Source: Baffinella frigidus (Eukaryota > Cryptophyceae > Cryptomonadales > Baffinellaceae). From it: a stretch of DNA of 26,438 nt. The notes below the pieces were generated by a model. That model made no database searches, was not told where the DNA came from, and saw only the letters and a program-made list of their open reading frames with translations. The stretch covers positions 805,252 through 831,689 of the forward strand of contig MU646304.1 of the NCBI GenBank assembly GCA_026770585.1, read 5' to 3'. The position numbers and the translations under genes were made by a program. The stretch's first letter is position 1. Each line of letters starts with the position of its first letter. Shown one piece after another: positions 1-8,217 of this stretch.

Positions 1-208
1 CTCTGTCTCGCGCAGGTGGCCTGAGGCTCGTAACCTGAGCGAGACAGGTCCGCGGGTGAACAGCGGGCGGACGGACCCGCCTCAGGACCACACACGGCCC
101 GTCTCGGGAACGAAACGGACCAACCTGAGGACCTCAACAGACCCGCCTCAGGACCCTCTTATATGGCGGGCTAAGGCGACCAGGCTCGTAACCTAACCTG
201 AAGGAGGC

Positions 209-210
<2 letters not shown>
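1..210. repeat. Short GC-rich repeat units, no gene seen
   Basis: This stretch repeats short phrases: 'gaggctcgtaacctga' near 24 recurs as 'caggctcgtaacctaa' near 182, and 'cccgcctcaggacc' occurs twice (about 78 and 151). No open frame of useful length is present on either strand. It is probably the edge of a degenerate tandem or dispersed repeat cut by the window end. Confidence 0.45.
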
Positions 211-239
<29 letters not shown>

Positions 240-345
240 GCTCCCTATCCCTCTCTCTCTCTATCCCTCTCTCTCTACCCCTCTCGCTCGCTCGCTCGCT
301 CGGTGTCTGTCTCTCTCTCTCACACACTCACTCTCTCCGGAATAC
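211..345. repeat. CT-rich microsatellite
   Basis: Runs of (CT)n, TCCCT and CTCG units form a low-complexity pyrimidine tract, followed by more CT-rich sequence to about 460. It lies just downstream of a putative minus-strand gene end (stop codon at 465-467). Confidence 0.85.
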
Positions 346-464
346 ACTCCCCCTCAAGCACCTCGAGCTAGCACCCTCCCGCCGCAGTGACTCCTCTCTC
401 CCGTCTCTCCCTGGCTTCCTCTCTCCCGCCGCAGTAGCCTTTTCTCTCCCGTCCAGAGAGAAAC

Positions 465-515
465 TCACAACGGGATGAGGGGCACGTCGTCGTCCGCATC
501 GTCCTTCACCTCAAC
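465..515 (-). CDS. Putative last exon of an unidentified minus-strand gene
   Basis: Reading the minus strand, telomere-like C-rich DNA ends in ...CTAATGCAG, a good acceptor, followed by a 16-residue acidic peptide VEVKDDADDDVPLIPL and a TGA. The exon is phase 0 and joins in frame to the exon at 726-780. The protein is not recognised. The charged, compositionally normal peptide abutting a clean acceptor is the evidence; the exon is short, so chance cannot be excluded. Confidence 0.45.
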   Translation of the reverse strand, partial: VEVKDDADDDVPLIPL

Positions 516-520
516 CTGCA

Positions 521-720
521 TTAGGGTTTAGGGTTTAGAGGTTGAGGTTGAGGTTGAGGTTTAAGTGTGTGGCTTGGGTTTTAGGGTTGAGGGTTTGGGG
601 TTTGGGGTTTGGGGTTAAGGGTTAAGGCTCAAGGTTTCAGGGATTAGGGTTTAGGGTTTAGGGGTTAGGGTTTAGGGTTTAGGGTTTAGGGTTTGGGGTT
701 TGGGGTTTACAACCTTGGGT
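521..720 (+). repeat. Degenerate telomere-like array (TTTAGGG type), probable intron
   Basis: Copies of TTTAGGG, TTGAGGT and TTTGGGG in head-to-tail order, G-rich strand on plus. It sits between two putative minus-strand exons, so its C-rich strand would be the sense strand of an intron of about 210 bp (516-725). Confidence 0.85.
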
Positions 721-725
721 TTTAC

Positions 726-780
726 AGGCTTCTGGACGCGCGGATTCTTCTCGAGGGGCTCTTTTGCCCGCGTTTTTGAC
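726..780 (-). CDS. Putative penultimate exon of the unidentified minus-strand gene
   Basis: On the minus strand an acceptor ...AAATCAG is followed by one base completing a codon and then SKTRAKEPLEKNPRVQKP, ending at a donor CCT|GTAAAA in phase 0. This matches the phase-0 acceptor of the next exon (515 down to 465). The lysine/glutamate/proline-rich peptide is unlike the translated repeats around it. No family is recognised. Confidence 0.45.
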
Positions 781-785
781 CTGAT

Positions 786-1048
786 TTAGCATTTGGGGTT
801 TAGGGTTTGGTGTTTGGTGTTGGGTGTTCGGTGTTTTGTATTTGGTGTTTTGTGTTTGGTGTTTAGTGTTTTGTGTTTGGGGTGTTGGGTTTAGGGTTTA
901 GGGTTTGGGGTTTGGGGTTTGGGGATTGGGGATTGGGGTTTGGGATTTCAGGTTTGAGGTGTGGGGTTTGGGGTTTGGGGTGTAGGGTCTGGGGTCTGGG
1001 GTTTGGGGTTTGGGGTTTGGGGTTTGGGGGTTGGGGGTTGTGGTTTGG
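786..1048 (+). repeat. Degenerate telomere-like array, probable intron
   Basis: TTTAGGG/TTTGGGG/TTTGGTG variants, G-rich on plus. The long open frames here on both strands (proline/asparagine-rich on minus, GFGVWGLG-type on plus) are translated repeat, not genes. The array fills the gap between the putative exons at 726-780 and 1063-1140. Confidence 0.85.
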
Positions 1049-1062
1049 TGTCTGGAGCGAGC

Positions 1063-1140
1063 AAGTATCCCTCCGGAACCCAAACAACCATCGAGTTCTT
1101 GGATTCCGGAAGAAGAGGCGCACCTTTCAAGGTCGCTACG
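1063..1140 (-). CDS. Putative exon of the unidentified minus-strand gene
   Basis: The minus strand gives VATLKGAPLLPESKNSMV followed by VWVPEGY. The acceptor is GCGCAG (phase 2). The end is best placed at a GC donor (TACTT|GCTCGC, phase 2), which joins in frame to SKTRAKEP in the next exon. The alternative acceptor AAG|GCGCAG would add two codons. The three-exon tail is phase-consistent throughout. The GC donor is non-canonical, so this exon end is the least certain; upstream exons were not found. Confidence 0.4.
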
Positions 1141-1194
1141 CTGCGCCTTGCACCACCGCATCTTCCGGGCCCGCCCCAAGTTAATTTAGCTCAT

Positions 1195-1437
1195 ATGAGC
1201 TCCAACCACGTATACCTCAGATGTCAAACCAAGCAAATGTAGAGGTTTCCCCCAATGTACGGAAGTCAGCAAAGTCAAAGGAGAGAGAAAGGAGGAAGTT
1301 CTTTAAGGTCCTTTGGGTTCTTATCCTGCAGAAAGGCCATTCTTTCCTTTCGGATCACATTAAGCCCCCCGGTGCAGAAGGATCGCGGCAAAAACCGGCT
1401 AAAGGGTATCCTCATTGGGTGTGTCAAGGTACCCCTC
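1195..1437. repeat. Dispersed repeat segments
   Basis: Three blocks recur elsewhere in the window. The block 'agctcca.ccacg.atacc.cagatgtcaa' recurs near 4712. The block 'tttcccc..tgtacggaagtcagca' recurs near 4849. A 'ggtcctttgggttctt...ctgcagaaa.gccat...cctttcggatca' block near 1307 recurs near 1990, 4470 and 12178. Their shared order suggests fragments of an old mobile element. No intact coding frame survives. Confidence 0.6.
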
Positions 1438-1525
1438 AAGTGACCAGCAGGCTCATACGCCCTACTGTAGGGCCCCAGGACCTGCCTAGGGCTTCCAGGG
1501 GCGATTATTCGCCTGTTGGTCACTG
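1438..1525. mobile_element. Small inverted-repeat element, family 2
   Basis: The left end AAGTGACCAGCAGG is matched by the inverted right end CCTGTTGGTCACT. The interior 'ctcatacgccctactgtaggg' is shared with 4087-4180 and 2249-2340. It is non-autonomous, under 100 bp, with no coding capacity. Confidence 0.6.
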
Positions 1526-1819
1526 AATTAAGGGATATTGAAATTTCATGTCCTTTGGATCCTTTAGGTTCTTCGAGCCTCCAAGGGGGAAAGCAAGGTT
1601 TGCTAAATTGTCAAACACGACCGCTGTCAGCCATGTGGACGGTTGGGTGATAAAGACGACGATGATAAGGATGAGGATGAGGATCAGGATTACGAAGTTT
1701 GGATGCGGATTACTGGGTTGTGAATAAAGGACGAATATGTACAGAATCATGTCTGGCAACGCTCGATTTTGGTCTCTGCACGTATTCGCGCATGCCTCTG
1801 CATGCTCCATGTACATTCA

Positions 1820-1937
1820 CAGGGGATACCTCGCTCATCCGAAGACGCCCCCCCCCTAGAAACACAGCAGGGCCCTAGGCATAGTCCTACTGTAGGGTCT
1901 TAGAGGGAGACGTTTTCTTATGAGCGAGGTACCTCTG
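1820..1937. mobile_element. MITE, CAGGGGTACCTCGCTCAT family (diverged copy)
   Basis: Terminal inverted repeats CAGGGGATACCTCGCTCAT and ATGAGCGAGGTACCTCTG enclose about 80 bp containing the family's 'cctaggcatag.cctactgtaggg' core. Flanks are CA on the left and TA on the right, so the TA duplication is imperfect in this copy. Confidence 0.75.
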
Positions 1938-1983
1938 TATCTCTGGGCGTTGGTTGTGGGCATCTAGGCTTTAAGGGCACCTA

Positions 1984-2082
1984 TGTCCTTTAGGTCCTTC
2001 AGGTTCTTCGAGCTCCCAACATTGGCGGACACCGGAACTTGTTCTGCAGAAAAGCCATGCTTCCTTTCGGATCACGTGAATC
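1984..2082. repeat. Dispersed repeat, well-conserved copy
   Basis: This roughly 90-bp block starts 'aggtccttcaggttcttcg' and ends near 'tgcttcctttcggatcac'. It is nearly identical to 12173-12256. Related, more diverged blocks lie near 1302, 1555, 4470, 4945, 10928, 12012 and 12500. It shows no coding signal. Confidence 0.7.
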
Positions 2083-2248
2083 TACTGTGGAGGCCTCATA
2101 ACCTTGCATTCTTAGGCGCCTTTAGAGCCTAGATACAGGTACAAACAGTGGCGCAGGCCCGAGCAAGTGGCGCAGTGCCAGACCAGTGCTTCTGAAAAAG
2201 GCATAACCCTTCAGTGCCCATAGGGTGGATATTCACCCTAACTCGCCC

Positions 2249-2340
2249 TAGGCCGGTCCTAGGGCCCTACCGTAGGGCGTATGAGCCTACTGGCCAGTAG
2301 GGCCCTACCGTAGGGCGTGCGAGCCTGCTCGCCACTTAAG
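2249..2340. mobile_element. Two partial copies of the family 2 element, reverse orientation
   Basis: The phrase 'agggccctaccgtagggcgt.gagcct' appears at 2269-2292 and again at 2298-2326. It is the reverse complement of the interior and left end of the elements at 1438 and 4087. The second copy ends in GCCACTTAAGG, matching the right end of the 4087 copy. Confidence 0.55.
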
Positions 2341-2442
2341 GCATACTTGAACTGTGTACTATTGGCGCCATTGCCCCTACCAATGGCTCCAATGGCCTTT
2401 ACCACAGGTACGCCTCCGGGCAGATTGGCCGTGGTCTTGACA

Positions 2443-2569
2443 CACCCTGGAGGCAACTTACGGGCAAATTGATGGTTTCTTAAGTCAACTCATATACAAA
2501 TGCACTCGGAATCTGAGTGCATCTGTGGGAGATTGACTTAAGATTTGCTCCTGGGTTGCCTCCAGGGTG
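2443..2569. mobile_element. Long nested hairpin element (MITE-like)
   Basis: Three nested inverted repeats share one axis. CACCCTGGAGGCAAC (2443-2457) pairs with 2555-2569 without mismatch. CTTAAGTCAA (2479-2488) pairs with 2533-2542. TGCACTC (2501-2507) pairs with 2515-2521 around a 7-base loop. There is no coding capacity. It is best read as a foldback element. Confidence 0.6.
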
Positions 2570-3238
2570 GGGGCGAGGCAAGAGAGACCTTTGCATGCAT
2601 TGCGTGTGAGCCTCGGTCGGACAGGTGATGAGCCTCGGTGGTTGACTAATGAAGCTATCTTTGGTTCTGCGTAAGTATTCCCACGATCCATTCCCCAGAG
2701 AGACCTTTGTTATCACCAACACGGCCTGATGCACCCCCACCGAAGCTGCGTTTGAGCAGGGGCGCCGAGAGAGGCCACGTGCACTCTACAGTGAGACCCT
2801 TCACATCAGTCAACTAGAGGCTCACAACCTGGCCCATGGCCGAGGCTCGCTACCTGTCTGACCGAGGCTCACATACAGAGTGTGCTCTTGTGCTGGAGGC
2901 CCAGCCCTCGCAGAGAACTTCGCTGCGAGGAGTTCTCCGCAACCCTCTGCAGAGGGTTACGGGGAACTCCTTCAGAAAACAGGTGCTTTCACGGTGAGGA
3001 CGGCTCGCTTCCTGTCAGAAAACGCGTCCCCGACTGTGTCAGTACCAGCCACCGACCCCCACAACCTGGGTAAATCGATGATTTTCGACTTTTGTGCAAC
3101 GCAGTTTTAAAACTCCAAACACCCTGCTGTGATCAAGTTTTGGGAGCTTTGAAAATAACCGACGTCGGAATCCGACTTCATCCAAGGGGGGGATTGGATC
3201 AATTTTTTTCTGATTTGCCCAGGCTGTGAGGGTTGGTG
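2570..3238. other. No gene identified; short direct and inverted repeats
   Basis: Phrases 'gagcctcggt.ggac/ggttga' and 'gaggctc..tacctg' recur around 2607-2640 and 2816-2870. Small palindromes lie near 2915-2960. Open frames of 63-76 codons at 2880-3110 overlap these repeats in two frames and show no family features. No gene is supported. Confidence 0.4.
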
Positions 3239-3356
3239 GAGGGGTACCTCGCTTATAAGAAACGAACCCCCCAAAGGACCCTACAGTAGGGCTATGCTCA
3301 GGGTCCTATGGTGGTCCTAGGGGGGGGGGGGGGTTCTTATGACAGAGGTGCCCCTG
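3239..3356. mobile_element. MITE, CAGGGGTACCTCGCTCAT family (diverged copy)
   Basis: The left end GAGGGGTACCTCGCTTATAA and right end TTATGACAGAGGTGCCCCTG are diverged versions of the family TIR. The interior holds 'accctacagtagggctatg' and a poly-G run. No clear TA duplication remains, so it is probably an older copy. Confidence 0.7.
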
Positions 3357-3914
3357 TGCCAAGCCCACCATCAATTCTATTGCGCAAGGCGTCCATCTAA
3401 AGGATATCTCAGGTCATATTTTGTACAACACCAGGCATTTTAAACCCCTGAATCATGGCTCCAAGCCCCAACAAATCTGAGATACTATCTATTGAGTGCC
3501 GCGACGAAATCCACAAAACTCGAAGCTAGAAATGTGAATATTTTAAAGGTTTTAACTTTACAAGTCCTTTACAAGTGGACCGCTGTGCAGTAATTTTCAC
3601 ACAAATATCGCGTTTGGTCACCTTACTGCGAGATATCCCGCAGTAACGTGACGAAGCCCGCCCGTGACTCGTACAAATATTTACAACCACACATTTAAAA
3701 TGCTCCCCTTTACAGCCTCAAGTGGCAGAGCCGCATAACCTTCACTCGCCCTCCCAACTCAAGTATCTTTATCTTTTGGGTCCGGCGGATGTACCAGGAG
3801 TTACCAGGAATCCGCCAGGGCTTATCCGTCCCGAGGCGGGCCCATCCGCCCCACCTCCAAACGATGAGCATAGTTGAGCTGGGAGAGCGGGTGGCTGGGT
3901 TCGGTGAGCAGCTA
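3357..3914. other. No gene identified; contains one 13-bp-stem hairpin
   Basis: This interval is AT-richer than its neighbours, with no long open frame on either strand. The only clear structure is an imperfect palindrome at 3617-3652: GTCAC-C-TTACTGCG, an 8-base loop, then CGCAGTAA-C-GTGAC. It may be a small element remnant or intron. Confidence 0.5.
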
Positions 3915-4032
3915 CAGGGATACCTCGCTCATAAGAAACCGCCTCCCCATAGGACCCTACAGTAGGCCCATGCCTAGGGCCCTATGGTGGTCCTGGGGGG
4001 GGGGGCGGTTTCTTATGAGCGAGGTGCCCCTG
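3915..4032. mobile_element. MITE, CAGGGGTACCTCGCTCAT family, TA target duplication
   Basis: The ends CAGGGATACCTCGCTCATAA and TTATGAGCGAGGTGCCCCTG are flanked directly by TA on both sides (3913-3914 and 4033-4034). The 118-bp interior can fold on itself. TA duplication plus short TIRs is the signature of non-autonomous Tc1/mariner-type elements (established for that superfamily). Confidence 0.85.
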
Positions 4033-4086
4033 TAGGTCAAGGACGGGGCCTTGGGATCTCTACAGTAGGCCTATGTATGATAGCTC

Positions 4087-4180
4087 TCAAGTGACGAGTA
4101 GGCTCATACGCCCTACGGTAGGGCCCTAGGACCTGCCTAGGACCCCTTGCGGGTCAAATTTGACCGCCTGGCCACTTAAG
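4087..4180. mobile_element. Small inverted-repeat element, family 2
   Basis: The left end AAGTGACGAGTAGG and right end CCTGGCCACTTAAG surround 'ctcatacgccctacggtaggg'. The same layout is seen at 1438-1525. It has no coding capacity. Confidence 0.65.
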
Positions 4181-5042
4181 GGCGAGAAACATGACAGGCC
4201 CTCAGACCTGATCCAGCCAGCAATTTAAATGAAATACTCAGGGACTTGACATTGCGGCTAGATTTTGCAGAAATTCCAGCATTTTCCACCCGATTCTCAC
4301 AAAACCGAGCCGTTATCCAGTTTACGGGGATTTAAATTTAAATCTCGATAATGTAGAATTAAATCTGGCGGGATGAGACCTTGAGTAGGAGGCACGAATT
4401 GGCCGACGTGGGGACTCTAGCAGCCCAAAACCACCCAGAGGGTGTGGAGAATAGGCGGACACCTTTTTGTCCTTTAGGTTTTAATTCCTACCAACATAGC
4501 CCAACGACACGCCGTTCCGTGAAAGGGACTGCAGAGAAAGCATTTTTGCTTTCGGATCGCGTTGAGCTCTCCAGTGCAGATGCTCGTGAAGAGGGGATAA
4601 AGGGTGACTCTCTTGGGGTGTTTGACTTAGACCAAAAAGGTACAGGCTCGCACACACACCGAGCCCAAGTCAGCCGTTATGAGGCTCATGGTATCCCATG
4701 GTTGAAGCATAAGAGCTCCAGCCACGGATACCCCAGATGTCAAGAGGGAATAAGATTCCAAAAGGTGCGAGGGAATGTGAGGGGGGATGAGGTGAAATCA
4801 GTCAAGATACCAAAGATGAAAGGAGAGAAAGGTGTTTTTGAAAAAGTTTCCCCCTATGTACGGAAGTCAGCAGAATTGAGGGCAATCCAGTCGTCAGAAA
4901 CAACAACAGCAAATTACCAAAACAAGCGGTAGCACCCACCTTTAGGTCCTTTAGGTCCTTTAGGTTTTAAATGCTCCCAACATGGCCCAACGACACGCCT
5001 TTCCGTAGAAAAGATCTGCATACAAAGCATTTTAGGTCCTTT
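4181..5042. repeat. Dispersed repeat fragments, no gene identified
   Basis: This region holds diverged copies of the blocks listed at 1195-1437 (near 4470-4600, 4712-4745 and 4849-4875). It also has a tandem 'cctttaggtcctttaggtc' near 4941-4965. A 183-codon open frame from 4381 starts at TTG rather than ATG and runs across these repeats, so it is not accepted as a gene. Confidence 0.5.
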
Positions 5043-5253
5043 AAGATCCTAGGTCCGGAAGAACAGGCCCAATGGTGACGCAGAGCGCTCGGGCCAGCTC
5101 CACATCATGCTTGCTCATGAGGCAAAGATCCGTTTTAAAATGGATTTCATGGTGCCCCTGGGGGGGACGTGACCACCAAAAGCCTCCCAAGGCAAAACTG
5201 TATGAACCGCGCCAGACCCGTCCAAACCGCTCATCAGAAGATCCTAGGTCCGG
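5043..5253. repeat. Segment bounded by 16-bp direct repeats
   Basis: AAGATCCTAGGTCCGG occurs at 5043-5058 and exactly again at 5238-5253. The enclosed 179 bp holds an 84-codon minus-strand frame that begins beyond the right repeat, without homology I recognise. The repeat pair could be an insertion footprint or part of a larger tandem structure. Confidence 0.5.
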
Positions 5254-5750
5254 TCCGGAGAGAGATTTTATTGATTGCAAGACCAGCATGACCACATTCT
5301 AAGACCCCCCTGCGGGGGTTTGAGTTCTACTGGGATCTAGGTTTCTCTCACACACTACACCTTTTTGTGAAACAGAGACGAAGGCGCGAACACCCCCGTC
5401 TCGGGGAAAGGGACAGCCCCGTTCCCGCGGGACCCCCAATTCTTGACGACGCGGACACCGGGGCCGGTGGCCCTCGCCGCAGTCGCTCGCCAGACAGCCA
5501 ACGTCAGGCGCGCATCCCATCTACGGAAAGCCCGCTTTGACGCCCCCACCAGCGCGTTGGCCTCGTTGTCTGCTTCAGCACCATCACCCCAGTCTGACAC
5601 CAGACAAACAGACACAGCGTCATGGCACTCTCCCCCGACATACTCCCCAGCGTGTCCGAAGCGAAAGGCACAACGACGTGCTCCGTCTCTGCCCACGCGT
5701 GCTTGAGGCTCTTAAACTGCGCTCGCTGGCGCAGTTTCTTTTCCGGAAGT
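5254..5750. other. GC-rich spacer, no gene identified
   Basis: The interval has overlapping open frames on both strands with arginine/alanine-rich composition typical of GC-rich non-coding DNA. A hairpin AAACTGCGC-6-base loop-GCGCAGTTT lies at 5714-5737, just before the start of the duplicated segment. None of this interval is shared with the second duplicate. It may hold promoter sequence of the zinc-finger gene, but no motif was recognised. Confidence 0.4.
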
Positions 5751-6082
5751 GGGGCGTTCTGGTCAAACTCTAAAACTCTGCTAAAAAAAAGCTGGCCGAG
5801 GATCGAGTCGCTTTACCGTGAAGGGGGGAGAGGTGGAGGGAGCGGGGGGCTGTGTCTGTCTCTGCAGAACAGCACGCCGCCGCAGAGTGTAGCAGAGCAT
5901 CTCCTGCTGCGCCTTCCCTCTTCTCCAGGCGCAAATTCGAGGCGAGATAGGCAGGCGAGGACAAGGCAGGATTGCCAGGGGCGAGCGGGATCCGCTGGCA
6001 CCACGACCGGGCAATCGAGGCTGGGGGGACGTGGCGGCGGCGTGGACGTAAAGCTGGACATTGCAAGCTGAGACCGGGCGCG

Positions 6083-7144
6083 ATGTGCACGATCTTCAGG
6101 TCGGTTGTCTTCGTGCTGGCTCTCGGCGCCACGTTGCAGCTTCCACCAGGGGCCGGCGATTCGCCGGATCGTGTTGGGGCGCAGGGGCCAGCGTCTGGGG
6201 GGGCACGCGTCTTGGCCGGCACTCGGGGTTGGCGATTGAGGGGGAAGAGGGCGCACGCCTTGCCTCTTGACCTGGCGATTATCGGACGCGAGCGGGGAAA
6301 GGAAGAGCCTTCTACCGAAGAGAGAGGGGGCTCTGCTGAGTCGGTGGAGGAGGGGCGGGGCGGGGCTAGGAGCAAGCTGCACGTTGAGTGCACCACCTGC
6401 GGCAAGAGCTGCTCGACGTCCAGCAACCTGACGGTACATATGCGCACCCATTCCGGCGCCCGCCCCTTCGCCTGCGCCACCTGCGGCAAGGCCTTTTCGA
6501 GGTCCTACAGCCTGAAGGAACACACGCGCATCCATTCCGGCGACCGCCCCTACGCCTGCACGACCTGCTTCAAGGCCTTCTCGACGTCCAGCAGCCTGAC
6601 GTCACACATGCGCACCCATTCCGGCGACCGCCCCCATGCCTGCACTACCTGCGGCAAGGCCTTCGCGGAGTCGAGCAACCTAGAAAGACACATGCGCATC
6701 CATTCCGGCGACCGCCGCTACGCTTGCACCACCTGCGGCAAGGCGTTCTCGACGTCCAGCATCCTAACGGTACACACGCGCAGCCATTCCGGCGACCGCC
6801 CCTACGCCTGCACCACCTGCGGCAATGCCTTCGCGACGTCCAGCAACCTGGCGGCACACATGCGTACCCATAACGGCGATCGCCCCCATGCCTGCACTAC
6901 ATGCGGCAAGGCCTTCTCGCAGTCCAGCAACCTTGCGGTGCACATGCGCACCCATTCCGGCGACCGCCGTCATGCCTGCACCACCTGCGGCATGGCCTTC
7001 TCGAGGTCCGACAGCCTGGATCTACACATGCGCAGCCATTCTGGCGACCGTCCCTACGCCTGCCCCGCCTGCGGCAGGGCGTTCTCGATGTCCAGCAACC
7101 TGGCGAGGCACCTTGTCAAAGTGCACGCTCGCGATCAGGAGTGA
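6083..7144 (+). CDS. C2H2 zinc-finger protein, nine fingers, hydrophobic N-terminus (copy A)
   Basis: The product is 353 residues, a probable sequence-specific nucleic-acid-binding protein. I start at the ATG at 6083 because MCTIF..SVVF.LALGA is shared with copy B, while the frame farther upstream has only non-ATG starts. Residues about 4-20 are strongly hydrophobic, like a signal peptide. Residues 23-97 are a variable, arginine/glycine-rich region. Nine C2H2 fingers then run to the end (CxxC...H3H; the last is H4H) with HSGDRPYAC linkers resembling the classic TGEKPY linker. Finger 1 has Cys where the conserved Phe is expected (GKSCS), and finger 3 has CFKAF instead of CGKAF. The helix position-3 residue is Asn in fingers 1, 4, 6, 7 and 9 and Ser in 2, 3 and 8. 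The TGA is followed in the same frame by a conserved module (7206-7340). Possible upstream exons were not identified. Confidence 0.85.
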   Translation: MCTIFRSVVFVLALGATLQLPPGAGDSPDRVGAQGPASGGARVLAGTRGWRLRGKRAHALPLDLAIIGRERGKEEPSTEERGGSAESVEEGRGGARSKLHVECTTCGKSCSTSSNLTVHMRTHSGARPFACATCGKAFSRSYSLKEHTRIHSGDRPYACTTCFKAFSTSSSLTSHMRTHSGDRPHACTTCGKAFAESSNLERHMRIHSGDRRYACTTCGKAFSTSSILTVHTRSHSGDRPYACTTCGNAFATSSNLAAHMRTHNGDRPHACTTCGKAFSQSSNLAVHMRTHSGDRRHACTTCGMAFSRSDSLDLHMRSHSGDRPYACPACGRAFSMSSNLARHLVKVHARDQE

Positions 7145-7205
7145 TGGCATCGGCGTGTCAACGCCCCCGTGTCGTGAACTGCCTCGAGACGTGCGAGAGC
7201 GGCAG

Positions 7206-7340
7206 CATCTGACCACCCGTACACGCCCGTCAAGTCGCCGTTCGACGGCCTCCCGGAGTCGGAAGCACACGTGGAAGTGCGCGCCGACGGCCAACCCGCT
7301 CGACCAGCTCGGCACCACCGAACACGCGTGTCACCCGTAC
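7206..7340 (+). pseudogene. Downstream module unit 1, frameshifted (copy A)
   Basis: An acceptor-like GGCAG precedes HPYTPVKSPFDGLPES. After a one-base insertion relative to copy B (gtcggAagcacac), the reading continues in another frame as NPLDQLGTTEHACHPY before a possible donor TAC|GTCGCG. The intact version is in copy B at 14031-14170. The two sequences share the motif SP[FL]..LP then NPLDQL.TTEHA. The family is unknown. The frame is that of the zinc fingers, but here it is interrupted by the finger stop and a second TGA near 7184, so this copy appears broken. Confidence 0.4.
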
Positions 7341-7371
7341 GTCGCGGTCTGAGATTCCTCTCGACCAAACC

Positions 7372-7600
7372 CTGAACCCGAAGCCCTGAACCCTAAACCC
7401 TAGACCCTAGACCCCAGACCCTAGACCCTAGACCCTAGACCCTAGACCCTGGACCCTGAACCCTGAACCCTAGACCCTAGACCCTAGACCCTAGACCCTA
7501 GACCCTAGACCCTAGACCCTAGACCCCAGACCCTAGACCCTTAACCCTAGACCCGACCATTTACCTTGAACCTCAAACCCTAAGCCCGCAAACCCGAACC
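7372..7600 (+). repeat. CCCTAGA/CCCTAAA array, C-rich on plus
   Basis: About 25 copies of CCCTAGAC variants (first GAACCCTAAACCCTAGACC). This is the one large telomere-like block in the window with the C-rich strand on plus. It sits between module unit 1 and unit 2 of copy A, i.e. in a putative plus-strand intron, so here too the C-rich strand is the sense strand. Copy B has only a short decayed trace (14200-14315). Confidence 0.9.
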
Positions 7601-7836
7601 CAAAACCATAATTATAAACCCTCAGAGCCATCCTCCGCAGCAGCCCGCGTCACGCGCCTCTGACATCGCCGTGCGTGCGTCCCGTGGCCACTCCCCCCAG
7701 ATTGTTTGCTGCTCCACCACGTCGGTACGAGCTGTCTGAGACTTTCCTTGCCAGCGACCCATGCGCTGCTGCACCAGGTTACTTTCCTGTTGATAGAGAG
7801 TGATCGAGTGACCCCTGCCCTGTGCTGCGCCACCAG

Positions 7837-7892
7837 GATACGTCGCCGCTCGAGAAGCTCCCGGACGCGCAGTGCCAGTTCAAGCCTGTCGG
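7837..7892 (+). CDS. Putative exon 2a: first half of module unit 2 (copy A)
   Basis: Acceptor CCACCAG, then DTSPLEKLPDAQCQFKPV, then a donor GG|GTACGC in phase 2. It joins in frame to 8142-8217 and, once joined, aligns along its length with intronless unit 1 (SPL..LP.....WK...PAPNPLDQLDTTEH). The function is unknown. The evidence is the phase match, identical 249-bp introns in both duplicates and the alignment with unit 1. Confidence 0.4.
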
Positions 7893-8141
7893 GTACGCGC
7901 CCCCCGCTCCAAACACTCGTGTGGCCCGACACGTGGTTTTCTGGGACCAAACCGTCCGAGTTTGGTTTTGCCTCGAGATTCTGCATCGCTTTGCAACTGC
8001 TCTCAGAATGGTTCGAGCCCCGCATGAATCTGCTGCCTTACCATGTGGAGGAGACTAGAGTAGTACCGCCCGAATCCTCTCCCCTGCCCTCCGCATGCTG
8101 TCAGCACGGCATGAAGTGTGATCCACCGCGACGCTCGGCAG

Positions 8142-8217
8142 GCCGCCGGCGCCGAACCCGCTGGGCCTGCTCGACATTACGGAGCACATCTGGCACGGCC
8201 AGAAGCCGGAGGACTCG
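8142..8217 (+). CDS. Putative exon 2b: second half of module unit 2 (copy A)
   Basis: Acceptor CTCGGCAG, one base completing the split glycine codon, then PPAPNPLGLLDITEHIWH and GQKPEDS, to a possible donor TCG|GTGCGC in phase 0. The reading frame differs from the long 249-codon frame overlapping it, which I reject. A further exon may follow near 8277-8340 (RPASGGIRPTAPRAERDDDG), also present in copy B but without independent support. Confidence 0.4.

Noticed and set aside
863-1242. GFGVWGLG-type and PNPQTPNPKPQ-type open frames
   Set aside because: These are translations of telomere-like TTTGGGG/CCCCAAA repeat. The same applies to frames at 20247-20703, 22697-22885 and 25632-25895.
1520-1816. 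98-codon minus-strand frame with an isoleucine/leucine-rich stretch resembling a membrane helix
   Set aside because: The hydrophobic run is encoded by a GATGAG-type simple repeat (about 1660-1700), and the frame overlaps dispersed repeat.
5770-6535. Long minus-strand open frames (239-240 codons) opposite the zinc-finger gene, also present in copy B (12685-13356)
   Set aside because: They are open in both duplicates only because the DNA is shared and GC-rich. They are arginine/proline-rich without domains, and they lie antisense to the conserved zinc-finger start.
6388-6873. Repetitive histidine/arginine/proline-rich frames overlapping the fingers (both strands, both copies)
   Set aside because: Their periodicity is the 84-base finger repeat read in the wrong frame.
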